From positions 1 through 28,495 of the IMG/VR virus record IMGVR_UViG_3300021379_000981: DNA of 28,495 nt; one strand, written 5' to 3'. Position 1 is the first letter of the stretch; each line of letters opens with the position of its first letter. This stretch comes from a virus. Shown one piece after another: positions 1-8,267 of the stretch. The translations under genes and the position numbers were made by a program. The notes beneath the pieces were generated by a model, which saw only the letters and a list, made by a program, of their open reading frames with translations, had not been told where the DNA came from and searched no databases.

Positions 1-247
1 TGTTTCTTATTATTCTTAAGCAATGATTTACAGGTTCAACGATAGTATATCTTTCAAGGGTATAATGGATATTTAGCTCTTTTTCTTTTTCTCTAAGCAT
101 TTTTATTATTTTTGTCTTAGTGAATCGATCTGCTAAATCCCTACTATTCCCATTTTTTGTTGTTATGATATAACCAGTGCGTTGTACAGCAAATGCAGCT
201 CTATATATTATTTCATCACATTCGACGTTTAATATTGTATCACTCAT
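1..247 (-). CDS. Probable 5'-3' exonuclease (FEN/RNase H-like), N-terminal part only
   Basis: This leftward reading frame starts at an ATG at 247 and runs off the left edge of the window, so only about 82 N-terminal residues are visible. The start overlaps the stop of the upstream membrane-protein gene by 8 bases, which suggests translational coupling in the replication operon. Near the N-terminus, a D-E-I-I-Y-R-A-A-F-A stretch resembles the first strand and helix of phage 5'-3' exonucleases of the FEN/RNase H-like group, which often begin D-x-x-x-Y-R-A-A-F. Position directly after polymerase and SSB-like genes fits a primer-removal or exonuclease role. The catalytic acidic residues lie outside the window, so this remains a family guess. 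Confidence 0.45.
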   Translation of the reverse strand, partial: MSDTILNVECDEIIYRAAFAVQRTGYIITTKNGNSRDLADRFTKTKIIKMLREKEKELNIHYTLERYTIVEPVNHCLRIIRN

Positions 248-446
248 CTTTATCCTTGTTAGTATCTACGATGTCCTGTAGGGCTTGATACAACTCCCGT
301 TGTCTCTTTAGATCTTTATACTTCTGTCGTATCTTAAATAAAATCTCTATCCCAAAGGGAAGCATAACAAGCAACCAACTCGCATCAGTGACATGTAGGA
401 GCTTCATAGCCACCATACATGCACTTACTGTTGATAGGAAACCCAT
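240..446 (-). CDS. Small membrane protein, unknown function
   Basis: A 68-residue protein with two hydrophobic stretches (about residues 3-17 and 24-37) is followed by a highly charged tail rich in K, R, D and E. It looks like a small inner-membrane protein with a cytoplasmic tail. Its ATG overlaps the stop codon of the SSB-like gene (TAATG), and its own stop overlaps the next gene, so it is firmly inside the replication operon. A membrane protein here could tether replication proteins, but nothing in the sequence shows that. Function is not recognised. Confidence 0.75.
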   Translation of the reverse strand: MGFLSTVSACMVAMKLLHVTDASWLLVMLPFGIEILFKIRQKYKDLKRQRELYQALQDIVDTNKDKDE

Positions 447-1084
447 TACAAGTCTCCGGCGAAAAGGTCATCCAATTCCGTACTGGTCGCGTCTATTTCG
501 GATCCGGTGTCTGTTTTGGTCGCTCCGATAGTGGAGGAAGCTGCACTACTTTGTTCTCTAGTAGCCGTTGTAGATTTTTGTGACGCTGATTTTTGCGCTG
601 CGCTATTTTGAATTGCTGACGTAGTTCCTGATAATCCTTTACTAGTACCATTTTGTACCTCCTCTCCGAGTTTTAACATCCTAGGGATCAATGACAATAT
701 ATATTCATCATCATGTGCCCGTCCTTCTGCTATTGCTACTTGCATTGCTAGATTCAATGCTTGTCCTTTAGCTGCTCTATCATTATAGTCGCCTGAGGCG
801 GCTTTCGCAAATTTTTTCTTCTCTCCTTTAGTTACATCCATAAGATTTCTAAACTTAGTCCCTTCTGGCTGCTCCACTTCTAATGTGATTATATCACCTT
901 CTTTTAATGACTTTAGCACATCTATGGTAGGTTTGTCAAATCTAGTTGCAAAATTTCCTACTCCTACTTCTTTTCCAGCTAGTGGACCAGAATTAGGAAT
1001 ATGTATCACTTGTACATAAGGGCTATTACCCCTCTTAAGTTTTTCTATTCTTACGAATGATGCTATATTATTGAATGTAGCCAT
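446..1084 (-). CDS. Probable single-stranded DNA-binding protein
   Basis: A 212-residue protein directly downstream of the DNA polymerase gene. Residues 1-95 look like a compact beta-rich (OB-fold-like) domain. Residues about 143-200 form a low-complexity linker of Ser, Thr, Ala and Gln. The extreme C-terminus is acidic and ends in aromatic and aliphatic residues (E-L-D-D-L-F-A-G-D-L). A globular domain, disordered linker and acidic tip is the plan of SSB proteins, whose tail recruits replication partners. Gene order (helicase, polymerase, this gene) also fits. No strict SSB sequence motif is recognised, so the assignment rests on architecture and context. Start and stop overlap neighbouring genes by one base each. 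Confidence 0.6.
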   Translation of the reverse strand: MATFNNIASFVRIEKLKRGNSPYVQVIHIPNSGPLAGKEVGVGNFATRFDKPTIDVLKSLKEGDIITLEVEQPEGTKFRNLMDVTKGEKKKFAKAASGDYNDRAAKGQALNLAMQVAIAEGRAHDDEYILSLIPRMLKLGEEVQNGTSKGLSGTTSAIQNSAAQKSASQKSTTATREQSSAASSTIGATKTDTGSEIDATSTELDDLFAGDL

Positions 1085-3243
1085 TATTTTCTCCTATTAT
1101 ATGTTTCTAATTCTGCAAAATTATCCCCTATTTCCGCATCAACTGGTACATGGAACGGCATGTCTATTCCTAAATACTTTTTAAACAACGCAGGTGTTGC
1201 TTCTAGTATGGCACATAATTTAGGAACAATCAAGTCTAAAAACTCACTTTTTACATAAAACCATTTACTATCATGTATCTCATTGATAAATTGTACTTTA
1301 TCTGAATGCTTCAATAATAAGGGGAGAAGAGCTGCGCTTGTTACAGCTTGGATATCACTAGCTGTCCCTTGTATTTGATAATTTTTAGTTTGTGTGGGGC
1401 TGAACCCAACTCTAATACTTCCATCTTTATTGACTCTCGCGTATTCTTCAAATGCATATCGCTTGCCAGTGATAGACTGATAATACCCACAATGACGACT
1501 GTAGCTCTCATCAAAATGAATTTTATCCCCTTGTTGAATTGGAAGGAGTTCAAAGCCTTCCTTATTAAACCTTTTGCCATTTACTCCTCCTTTCTTTAAC
1601 ACTTCTGGAATATGATTAGCATGTGATGGTTCTGCTGTCTGCTCTACTTGAGAGAATACGTGGTCATTAAAACACTTAACACGCCAATAAATCTTATCTT
1701 CTTTATCAAATATTTCTTTTACTAAGTCTTCTTCCAACCCTGTTGTACGAGCTAAAGACTTATAACTAGCTCCATATGCCTTCTGATAACTAATTGTTTT
1801 GGCTTTAGACCTCTTCAAGGACCATTCTGGAACCTCCTGCACCTTACTAAGGTTGTATATCTCTTCATACGTTTTATTATTAGCTAAGGACGATGCCCAT
1901 GATAGACGTAAGCAATGGAAATCTACACCATTTAACAGGTCTTTAGTCATCTTCTCGTCACCAGACAGCCAAGCAACAACGTATATCTCTAACTGGCTAA
2001 AATCTATCTGCACGCATTTCCAGCCCTCAGGAGCCACAAAACAGCCCTGAATGGATTTAGCCATAGGACCCTTAGATGGTACATTCTGTAAATTTGGATT
2101 ACTTGAAGACAATCTACTAGTGGCCGTTTTCGTAATGTTGAAATTCGGGTATAATCTGTTCTTTATGTCTAAGCTCAGGAATGCCTCCAAGTAAGTATTT
2201 GCCATCTTATGAATATTCATAGCTTCCACTTGCAGCTTACAATATTCTGTGGCTATGTCGTTATCTCCAATCTCTATTATTTTCTGTATGACATTGGAGC
2301 CTGTCGCAAATCTTCCCTTTATTTTTGATTCTTTAGTTAAACTTTTAGGTAATTGAAATCCTTTCACCTCTACCATGTATTCTACATTCTTAAATTTGTC
2401 TGTACCGTTCTTATATTGTCCTACATGTTCCCTAACAACACATTTTATTTCCCCGCCAAATAATAGGGCCGACTTATGAGTAGGCGAGTTTACGTTGAAC
2501 TCTGGTAATCTAGGATCAGCCCAATAGGGTTCTATAAGTTGTTGCGCTTTCTGCAACAGCTCAATAGATTTCACTTTAAAATCTCTTAATGTATGTTCAC
2601 ACTTTATTTTATCGACGACAATCCCTGTATTCATACATTGTATTAGAGACAAAAGATAATCATTGAACAAGCGTATTATTTTTGTCATACCTAATTTCTT
2701 AGCACGTTTCACTTGCTCATGATATATTTTTATTGTTGTTTCCCCATCATCTCTTGCATACTTGTCGTAAAGGTTAAACAATCTAGGACATCTAGTTTCT
2801 ATAGATAAGAATCTATCTGCTCCTATTCCCTTCTTGTATAACTTACTTATTCTATCTTCTTTTATTTTAGTACCCAAGTAGATACGCTGTAATTCCCCTA
2901 AACTAGGGAATGCATGTCTTTGCCCAGACATGAGATACTCAGCTAATTGCGTATCCCATATTCTCCCTCCTTCTAACATCCACATCTTAAACTTATGATT
3001 ATTCCAAATATATGATAGGTCAAAAGGGAGATTATGTCCCACCACTAAATCCGTTTCATCTAATAATCTAAAGAAATGTGAATTTGGTTCTCTCTCAAAA
3101 CCAGTTTTATTATGCACTACATGGACATCTTCTGCTGTCTGTCCATAAATGATAGTGTAGAAGTCATTCACTGGGTCCTTAGCAGCAGGACCGTGTTTCT
3201 CACTATTGATAGTAGTTTCTAAATCCATTACTAATATACTCAA
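1084..3243 (-). CDS. Family A DNA polymerase with 3'-5' proofreading domain
   Basis: A 719-residue replicative polymerase of the Pol I/T7 type. The exonuclease domain shows ExoI D7-x-E9, ExoII in G-H-N-L-P-F-D75, and ExoIII Y162-A-R-D-D166. The polymerase domain shows the S-R-L-S-S-S-N-P-N-L-Q-N block (about 376-387), motif A at D414-F-S-Q-L-E-I-Y421, motif B from R478 through K482 and Y486 to Y490-G491, and motif C at H657-D658-S659. Two normally conserved positions differ: motif A ends in Tyr where ELR is usual, and motif C is HDS instead of HDE. The start is a TTG at 3243. An AAGGAG lies 8 bases before it and the TTG overlaps the helicase stop, whereas the in-frame ATG at 3228 has no well-placed ribosome binding site. 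Confidence 0.95.
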   Translation of the reverse strand: MSILVMDLETTINSEKHGPAAKDPVNDFYTIIYGQTAEDVHVVHNKTGFEREPNSHFFRLLDETDLVVGHNLPFDLSYIWNNHKFKMWMLEGGRIWDTQLAEYLMSGQRHAFPSLGELQRIYLGTKIKEDRISKLYKKGIGADRFLSIETRCPRLFNLYDKYARDDGETTIKIYHEQVKRAKKLGMTKIIRLFNDYLLSLIQCMNTGIVVDKIKCEHTLRDFKVKSIELLQKAQQLIEPYWADPRLPEFNVNSPTHKSALLFGGEIKCVVREHVGQYKNGTDKFKNVEYMVEVKGFQLPKSLTKESKIKGRFATGSNVIQKIIEIGDNDIATEYCKLQVEAMNIHKMANTYLEAFLSLDIKNRLYPNFNITKTATSRLSSSNPNLQNVPSKGPMAKSIQGCFVAPEGWKCVQIDFSQLEIYVVAWLSGDEKMTKDLLNGVDFHCLRLSWASSLANNKTYEEIYNLSKVQEVPEWSLKRSKAKTISYQKAYGASYKSLARTTGLEEDLVKEIFDKEDKIYWRVKCFNDHVFSQVEQTAEPSHANHIPEVLKKGGVNGKRFNKEGFELLPIQQGDKIHFDESYSRHCGYYQSITGKRYAFEEYARVNKDGSIRVGFSPTQTKNYQIQGTASDIQAVTSAALLPLLLKHSDKVQFINEIHDSKWFYVKSEFLDLIVPKLCAILEATPALFKKYLGIDMPFHVPVDAEIGDNFAELETYNRRK

Positions 3244-4523
3244 AACGAAAACTCCTTGTAATTACTGTATATATCTTCCAATTCACATGTCACCTTAACA
3301 GGTATGCCACGTTTCTTCTTAGGAGTGTTTATATATCTAATGGCAGAATTAGCTTCATCTTTACCAATAGTAATGATTGTATCTGCTGCTCCACCTTTAC
3401 CTGTCTTACTCCCATACAATGATTTATCACCCAGCCACTTCACGGTCTTGAGTTTACCAGTTTCTTTATCAAGATACTCTGTATTCCCTGATTGGGTAGT
3501 GCCTATTATAGGACAATATGTCCCAGATATCAATCGTAAATTATCATAAAGTTTTTTCAATAGAGACGGAGTCTCTTCTGCTGCTAATACATCACAGATA
3601 TCTATAATAACTAATGAAGGGTTATACTTCTGTATCTTTGATTTAAGATAGGCAAGATTATTACTAGCAATCTGAAACACTAAGAATTTGTTAGTGTCAT
3701 AAACTCTGTTGAATGCAGATTTAACTCTATCTATATTATCCAGAATAGCTTCGAAACCAGCACTGACTTTATCTTTGTATAGATTAGATAAGAACCTAGC
3801 ATAAACATCAGCTTCTGTACCTTCTGAATTAAAATAAAGGATTGGTCTATCTATATCTTTTTCATGAAGATAACGAAATGCTTCGACAGCTTGAGACAAG
3901 ACAAAAGCAGACTTACCAGCTCCATAATCAGCACTAACCACAACAAACTGGCCCTTAACAAGACTCCCAAGACCTGCTTGAAGAGAGGGAAGACACCACG
4001 GTATTCCTTGTTGTTTGTTAAGCACTCCGAAATCAATATTAGCAATATTATAGCAATCATTATCATACTCCCTTATAATCTGGCTTTGTTTCGTCCTATA
4101 TCTATCTACTAACTCATCAATTTTGTCTGGGTTAAAATCCTGTTGCGCTAGGTTTACAATAGAATCTAGGGTTTGTTTCTGTATTAATCCTAGTAGACTA
4201 GACTCAACTTCATCATCTTTAGCTTTCTCTATGGCAGGAAACACATAATTACGATAATAATCAATAGTCTCATCATCAAGATCAGTAGTGTGCCAAGATT
4301 GACAGAATTGCGTGTAGAACAATTCGAAATCGACTTGTGAGTGTTCGTTATATAATTTAAAATACTTCTGGTAATCATTTAATAATAAATCCGTTGCTTC
4401 AAATACTCGTTTCCTATTAATTATATCTGCATATGTTTCAAAATTTTCTCTCTTAGACATAGCTTTTAGTAAAGCTGTTTCAATCTCAATAGATTGTTGT
4501 AATTTTTTGTCTACATCTTGCAT
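3240..4523 (-). CDS. DnaB-like replicative helicase (RecA-fold)
   Basis: A 427-residue protein using the ATG at 4523, preceded by GGAG six bases upstream. An upstream in-frame GTG at 4592 would add 23 residues but would overlap the dUTPase gene and lacks a good ribosome binding site. The C-terminal ATPase core has a Walker A loop A-D-Y-G-A-G-K-S (198-205), a glutamate in N-S-E-G-T-E (about 234), a Walker B strand S-L-V-I-I-D (D308), a G-T-T-Q-S-G-N motif (Q344), and a late lysine- and glycine-rich segment. This order matches DnaB/T7 gp4-type ring helicases. The N-terminal ~170 residues are helical and would hold the primase or loader contact region. The primase is a separate gene two genes upstream. 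Confidence 0.85.
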   Translation of the reverse strand: MQDVDKKLQQSIEIETALLKAMSKRENFETYADIINRKRVFEATDLLLNDYQKYFKLYNEHSQVDFELFYTQFCQSWHTTDLDDETIDYYRNYVFPAIEKAKDDEVESSLLGLIQKQTLDSIVNLAQQDFNPDKIDELVDRYRTKQSQIIREYDNDCYNIANIDFGVLNKQQGIPWCLPSLQAGLGSLVKGQFVVVSADYGAGKSAFVLSQAVEAFRYLHEKDIDRPILYFNSEGTEADVYARFLSNLYKDKVSAGFEAILDNIDRVKSAFNRVYDTNKFLVFQIASNNLAYLKSKIQKYNPSLVIIDICDVLAAEETPSLLKKLYDNLRLISGTYCPIIGTTQSGNTEYLDKETGKLKTVKWLGDKSLYGSKTGKGGAADTIITIGKDEANSAIRYINTPKKKRGIPVKVTCELEDIYSNYKEFSF

Positions 4524-4545
4524 TATGCACTCCATTTCCCAATTA

Positions 4546-4965
4546 TTATCTACCGCTTGAGCCAAACCCTCCAGTTCCACGGCTTGTGTCACTTAATTCA
4601 TCTACTATATCAATGGGTAATTGTAACACAGGAGTTATGATTAGCTGTGCTATCCTATCTCCATACTCAGGTATTTCAAACTCTGAGTCTTTATCTGTTT
4701 TAATAACAATCTCTCCACGATAATCAGAGTCTATAGCACCTGTTGTATTAGCTAAGCGTAAACCTTTTATACCTACACTACTACGGGGAATAAGAAATCC
4801 CCCATACCCTTGAGGAATCTCCACTGCTAATCCCGTATGATAGTCTACAGTTTTTGCATTTATTGATACTTTATAGAAGCTTAAATCATAACCCATTGCA
4901 TACTCTGATCCTCGTACAGGAACTCGTGCAGCTGGATCAAGCTTCTTAAAATTTAATGTCCTCAT
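4546..4965 (-). CDS. dut: dUTPase (deoxyuridine 5'-triphosphate nucleotidohydrolase)
   Basis: A complete 139-residue trimeric-type dUTPase that hydrolyses dUTP to dUMP and pyrophosphate. This keeps uracil out of phage DNA and supplies the substrate of thymidylate synthase. All five family motifs are visible in order: G-Y-D-L-S-F, P-R-S-S-V-G-I-K-G, G-A-I-D-S-D-Y-R-G-E, D-R-I-A-Q-L, and the C-terminal R-G-T-G-G-F-G-S-S-G that closes over the active site. The start has a strong AGGAGGT six bases upstream and overlaps the stop of the metallopeptidase gene (ATGA). ThyX, which uses the product, is encoded in the same operon. Confidence 0.96.
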   Translation of the reverse strand: MRTLNFKKLDPAARVPVRGSEYAMGYDLSFYKVSINAKTVDYHTGLAVEIPQGYGGFLIPRSSVGIKGLRLANTTGAIDSDYRGEIVIKTDKDSEFEIPEYGDRIAQLIITPVLQLPIDIVDELSDTSRGTGGFGSSGR

Positions 4966-5549
4966 CGTATTACCTCCTGTACTCTACTTATAGCAAACGC
5001 ATTAATTATTGGTCTATCCCATACTTGGAATATCACTTTTCTTCTAATATCTAGCCGTATTGATTTCTTCATCTCTGCCCATATAGCTTCTGCATCCTCT
5101 TTTGTTACAGGTTCCTTAGCTAACACTGTACTACAATCTGGAAGAGTCATATACTGCTCTCTAGTAATCTTTATAGGGTGCGAGGTGGGGGATAAGGATA
5201 TTATATCTCCTTTTAATCTACCCCATAATTGGGCTGCTCCACATGGACTATACCCTGCTCGTCTCACATAATACAAGCCTAACATATCAGCATGGTACTC
5301 GTCAAGATAAGAATGTTCTTTTGTTCTATTATGTCCTAACTCCAAATGAGCTATCTCATGTCCAATAATACTTGCCAATTCATGTTTATTATTTACAAAA
5401 TTCAATAATCCTGTAGTGACAACAACAGAATGACCTACAACTTCATACTCTTTGCTTACGTAAGTGAGGTTTTGTTTATAGAACATTTCTAACAATAGTA
5501 GGTAAGTTAGTACCCACAATATTAAAAATAAACGATCAATTGTTTTCAT
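4962..5549 (-). CDS. Membrane-anchored M48-type zinc metallopeptidase
   Basis: A 195-residue protein with an N-terminal hydrophobic segment (about residues 6-20) and an M48-like catalytic core. The zinc motif is H64-E65-I-A-H68, and the third ligand lies in D-E84-Y-H-A-D, the E-x-x-A-D arrangement typical of M48 peptidases (HtpX, BepA and LoiP group), followed by R-R-A-G-Y. It is shorter than cellular M48 enzymes but keeps the full zinc site, so it is probably active. The ATG at 5549 follows AGAGGA at 6-base spacing; an upstream TTG at 5564 is less likely. It sits between primase and dUTPase, an unusual place for a protease. Possible roles are remodelling a host membrane or periplasmic protein, but no substrate is suggested by sequence. 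Confidence 0.8.
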   Translation of the reverse strand: MKTIDRLFLILWVLTYLLLLEMFYKQNLTYVSKEYEVVGHSVVVTTGLLNFVNNKHELASIIGHEIAHLELGHNRTKEHSYLDEYHADMLGLYYVRRAGYSPCGAAQLWGRLKGDIISLSPTSHPIKITREQYMTLPDCSTVLAKEPVTKEDAEAIWAEMKKSIRLDIRRKVIFQVWDRPIINAFAISRVQEVIR

Positions 5550-6282
5550 ATAAAATCCTCTCAATTTCGGTAGGTGAATATTCTTTCGGGTCTTTCTCTG
5601 TTATGATAAGCTTAACATGCCATGACACATCATATTTATATGGGAATTTCTTTTTAAGATATATCATCTTTCTCACTAACTGGTCTTCCATCTTATAAGC
5701 CCCAGTCATACCAGGCTTATCACCGTCTAACCATATTTTTATATAATTATATTTATCAAGAAGGGTGGACACATCTCCAGAGTTTATTGAAGTACCGAAT
5801 AACACCCATACATCGGCAAACTCGCTAACTCTCACACCACTGATATAATCTTCTACTAACACTACAGTTTTGTTTCCATTTTCAAACTTATCCACGTGTT
5901 TATATCCTACATTCTTTATACGTTTATCAGGAAAGAATCGTTGTACATAAAATACAACTTCATTATCTTGTATTACAGGAAAGATTAAACTATTATCTTG
6001 ATACCATATAGGAGCATTCCTGATTTCAGAATCTCGAATATAGTATTTGTATAACCAGGACAGAGTTTCTAAACTGAACTCCCGAGGATTACTCGTATAT
6101 TGAGGTAGTGGCACGTCTTTAGCAGCTTTGGTTATTGGAGTTTTCATAAAGGCACGGCGCTCTTTATTATAACTCTTTGCAATCCCACATGTAAAGCATT
6201 TATAACCGTCTGTAAACTCTGCGTAACACGGTGTGTTTATACCACTACCACAATGAGGGCAGCTTGTCATCCTGACTAACAT
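5536..6282 (-). CDS. DNA primase (zinc finger plus TOPRIM)
   Basis: A 248-residue primase of the T7 gp4A type but without a helicase domain. The N-terminus has a zinc-binding element C8-P-H-C11 ... C29-F-T-C32. The TOPRIM fold shows E144 in V-L-V-E-D-Y-I-S-G and D186-x-D188 in W-L-D-G-D-K-P-G, followed by D231-P-K, where primases of this group have a conserved K-D-x-x-E. It would make short RNA primers for the family A polymerase, working with the separate helicase. The start has AAGGAGA seven bases upstream. The gene begins 3 bases after the csrA stop and overlaps the peptidase gene by 14 bases. Confidence 0.9.
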   Translation of the reverse strand: MLVRMTSCPHCGSGINTPCYAEFTDGYKCFTCGIAKSYNKERRAFMKTPITKAAKDVPLPQYTSNPREFSLETLSWLYKYYIRDSEIRNAPIWYQDNSLIFPVIQDNEVVFYVQRFFPDKRIKNVGYKHVDKFENGNKTVVLVEDYISGVRVSEFADVWVLFGTSINSGDVSTLLDKYNYIKIWLDGDKPGMTGAYKMEDQLVRKMIYLKKKFPYKYDVSWHVKLIITEKDPKEYSPTEIERILYENN

Positions 6283-6285
6283 GTA

Positions 6286-6468
6286 TTACTCTCCTTGTTG
6301 CTTTTTGTCTTCTTGTATCTTTAAATAAATTTCTTGTCTATAGATTGGCACATTCTTCTTAGCATTAATACCAATTCTCACTTGATTACCAGCAATACCT
6401 AATACAGCTATGTTGATATCATCCCCAATAATTATTGATTCACCTATTCTTCTCGTAAGTACAAGCAT
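6286..6468 (-). CDS. csrA: CsrA/RsmA-family translational regulator
   Basis: A 60-residue protein that matches the whole length of bacterial CsrA (usually about 61 residues). It begins [10 protein letters not shown], continues through [10 protein letters not shown], and ends with Y43-R44-Q-E-I-Y. The RNA-contacting residues L4, R6 and R44 known for CsrA are present. In the family, the dimer binds GGA motifs, usually in hairpin loops near ribosome binding sites, and represses or stabilises mRNAs. Here it lies two bases after an upstream gene and three before primase. The region just before its ATG carries three GGA triplets within 17 bases, overlapping the ribosome binding site, so autoregulation is plausible. 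Host CsrA could compete for or share targets. Confidence 0.95.
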   Translation of the reverse strand: MLVLTRRIGESIIIGDDINIAVLGIAGNQVRIGINAKKNVPIYRQEIYLKIQEDKKQQGE

Positions 6469-6470
6469 CC

Positions 6471-6740
6471 TTATTCCTCCATTAATTTAAATAAATGTTT
6501 ATAAAATTTTCTCACTTCCCAGTAATCTAATTCTAACACATAACAATGATCTCGTAAAGTGGTATATACATATTCTCTGTCTCTTTCTAAAGCTGCGGAT
6601 TCCATCACTTTAATCCACATCCTAACAGAAGGAAGATCATCATGTCCAAAATGTCTCTCTACAACATGGTAGAGGCCAAACTTCTTCACTACCCCTCTTT
6701 CTTCAACTCCCCAAAAATACCGCTTAATTAAGCTTCTCAT
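6471..6740 (-). CDS. Hypothetical protein
   Basis: An 89-residue, basic, aromatic-rich protein with no motif I recognise. It contains several W, Y and H residues and a C-terminal helical stretch (about residues 60-87). The ATG overlaps the stop of the upstream diphosphohydrolase-like gene (ATGA) and there is no clear independent ribosome binding site, so it is probably translated by coupling. The csrA ribosome binding site overlaps its last codons. Confidence 0.7.
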   Translation of the reverse strand: MRSLIKRYFWGVEERGVVKKFGLYHVVERHFGHDDLPSVRMWIKVMESAALERDREYVYTTLRDHCYVLELDYWEVRKFYKHLFKLMEE

Positions 6741-7300
6741 AACTTATGCAGCCTAGCCTGTGTATTAATCATTAACAAATTAGCTGCAATATGCCCTAGA
6801 TGATGAAACCCACTCTCCTCGTCTATATCACCAATATAGATAATCTTAAGAAAGTGCCTAGCAGCTGCATCTAACAACTCTTCTATAGGAATTGCTTTCC
6901 TATATCCATACAACTGGTATTTACCACTAGCAACAGCATTAGCTCTAACACCACACAGGTTTGTAATGAAATCATCATCTAAATCACGTACAGCATGTAA
7001 AGCCATTTCACAGCAATGCTTCACTGCTGCTGTATTCTTCATATCAACAGAGTCAGTAAGGTCTTTTAACATAGACTCAAGCTGGTAATATTTATTAAGA
7101 TTCATAGCAAGAGAATGCTCACCAAGATAGCAATACCTTGCTCCTTTAGCTTTCCCTTCTGATTGTTTCAAAGGTTGTGTAGGGTATAATGGGACGAATT
7201 CTACTTTAGCTGCCTTGTCATCAGCTAACTGTTCAACAATACTTTTAGCTTTTACATCTTCAACCATCTGTTCTAATTCAAATTCATCATAATGAGCCAT
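6737..7300 (-). CDS. Probable dATP/dGTP diphosphohydrolase-like protein (DUF5664-type)
   Basis: A 187-residue protein whose C-terminal half matches the phage DUF5664 (dATP/dGTP diphosphohydrolase N-terminal) pattern. It has P-I-E-E-L-L-D-A-A-A-R-H-F (about 137-149), then D-I-D-E-E-S-G-F-H-H-L-G-H-I-A-A-N-L-L. The conserved R-H, the E-S-G and the H-L-G-H-x-x-x-N are the recognisable pieces. Related proteins belong to the all-alpha NTP pyrophosphatase-like group and would trim purine deoxynucleotide pools. The neighbours ThyX and, further down, dUTPase support a nucleotide-pool role. The first 60 residues are acidic and not recognised. AAGGAG lies before the ATG. Confidence 0.65.
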   Translation of the reverse strand: MAHYDEFELEQMVEDVKAKSIVEQLADDKAAKVEFVPLYPTQPLKQSEGKAKGARYCYLGEHSLAMNLNKYYQLESMLKDLTDSVDMKNTAAVKHCCEMALHAVRDLDDDFITNLCGVRANAVASGKYQLYGYRKAIPIEELLDAAARHFLKIIYIGDIDEESGFHHLGHIAANLLMINTQARLHKL

Positions 7301-7301
7301 G

Positions 7302-7931
7302 TTATTCTCCTTTTAAGTCCTTATAAGCATTATACACAATTGGTAGATGCTCTGCAAGAATTAATTCTATCTCCTGTGCTATTTCTCTATGTTCTAGCTG
7401 GGTAGATTCATGGGTTCTTAATTGCAGGTAATGCAACCAAGACCTAATCGTTCCATTCATATATAATTTAGTTTCAGCTGCTCCTGGTAGGAGGAATCTA
7501 GCTGATTCTTTAGCAATACCTTTATCAAGAGCCTCTCTGTATTTATCTAAAGCATACTTATGTAGGTCATGTTCAACACAATCCCACCATGTGAGCGTAT
7601 CTACATCTAAATCTTCAAAGCTATTCTGTCTATTCTTGGTGTCTTGTCTTCTCGGTGTTGTTGGTGTTAACCCGGGACATGCTGCATATCGTTGACTAAA
7701 CTCTTGAAAGCTAAAGCTTCTGTGTCTCAAGATTTGTGGGGATATAGCTCTGGTAGTGGTTATTTCGATACACATGTTAGCCATTTCAAATATTGACCAG
7801 TGTCCGTGGTTTATACAATAGTTCAATAATCTAGTATTACTAGAATCTTGGTTATTAGAAGAAACTCTTGCACAATACATAATATTCTTTTCAGCTTCTG
7901 GTGTTATCCATACTAATTTAGTTTTAGTCAT
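7302..7931 (-). CDS. thyX: Flavin-dependent thymidylate synthase ThyX
   Basis: A complete 209-residue ThyX, which methylates dUMP to dTMP using methylene-tetrahydrofolate, FAD and NADPH. The signature R-H-R-x7-S is exact at R69-H70-R71 to S79 (R-H-R-S-F-S-F-Q-E-F-S). Downstream, A-R-F-L-L-P (144-149) and the helix with R-S-W-L-H-Y-L-Q-L-R (163-172), then E-H-R-E-I, are typical dUMP- and flavin-site segments. It overlaps the upstream gene by 8 bases and the ribosome binding site is weak, suggesting coupled translation. Together with dUTPase it makes a dUTP to dTMP route independent of the host ThyA. Confidence 0.96.
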   Translation of the reverse strand: MTKTKLVWITPEAEKNIMYCARVSSNNQDSSNTRLLNYCINHGHWSIFEMANMCIEITTTRAISPQILRHRSFSFQEFSQRYAACPGLTPTTPRRQDTKNRQNSFEDLDVDTLTWWDCVEHDLHKYALDKYREALDKGIAKESARFLLPGAAETKLYMNGTIRSWLHYLQLRTHESTQLEHREIAQEIELILAEHLPIVYNAYKDLKGE

Positions 7932-8259
7932 CCTTTGCTAACTCCTCTATTACATCCGCATGTTTTTCTGTTACATATTCAAGAGCATCTGGAAAAACAT
8001 CTTGGTCCTTTGCATCTTTCGACAGCTCCTTTAATACGTCATAATCCTCTTTCATTATTTCTTCTACTTCCTTATATTCAATATCACATAATAAGTTATC
8101 TATGTCAACTAGTATATTAAAGTATTCATCTGCATCTTCTGCTTCCTTTAACATATCAAATAAATCTCTTAATCCTTCATAACACTTCATCTCTGGACTA
8201 TAGAAATTCTCTATTGCTTCTTCTATATAATGTAAGACATATGTATTATTATTCGTCAT
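7924..8259 (-). CDS. Acidic hypothetical protein, first gene after the leader RNA
   Basis: A 111-residue, strongly acidic, mostly helical protein (many D and E, few basic residues). The ATG at 8259 is preferred because the GGGAG upstream is about 10 bases away, while the ATG at 8268 is only one base from it. No family is recognised. High acidity is often seen in phage DNA-mimic or inhibitor proteins, but that is speculation. It is the first gene downstream of the structured leader at 8268-8440, so its expression may respond to that leader. Confidence 0.7.
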   Translation of the reverse strand: MTNNNTYVLHYIEEAIENFYSPEMKCYEGLRDLFDMLKEAEDADEYFNILVDIDNLLCDIEYKEVEEIMKEDYDVLKELSKDAKDQDVFPDALEYVTEKHADVIEELAKDD

Positions 8260-8267
8260 CCGACTCA

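Noticed and set aside
1348-1599. Open frames of 60-90 codons inside the polymerase, helicase and other genes on the opposite strand or in other frames
   Set aside because: They lie wholly within genes with strong protein signatures, lack ribosome binding sites and have no recognisable protein features; they are shadows.
7330-7338. TTATACACA, a match to the DnaA box consensus
   Set aside because: A single copy inside thyX with no neighbours; expected by chance in AT-rich DNA.
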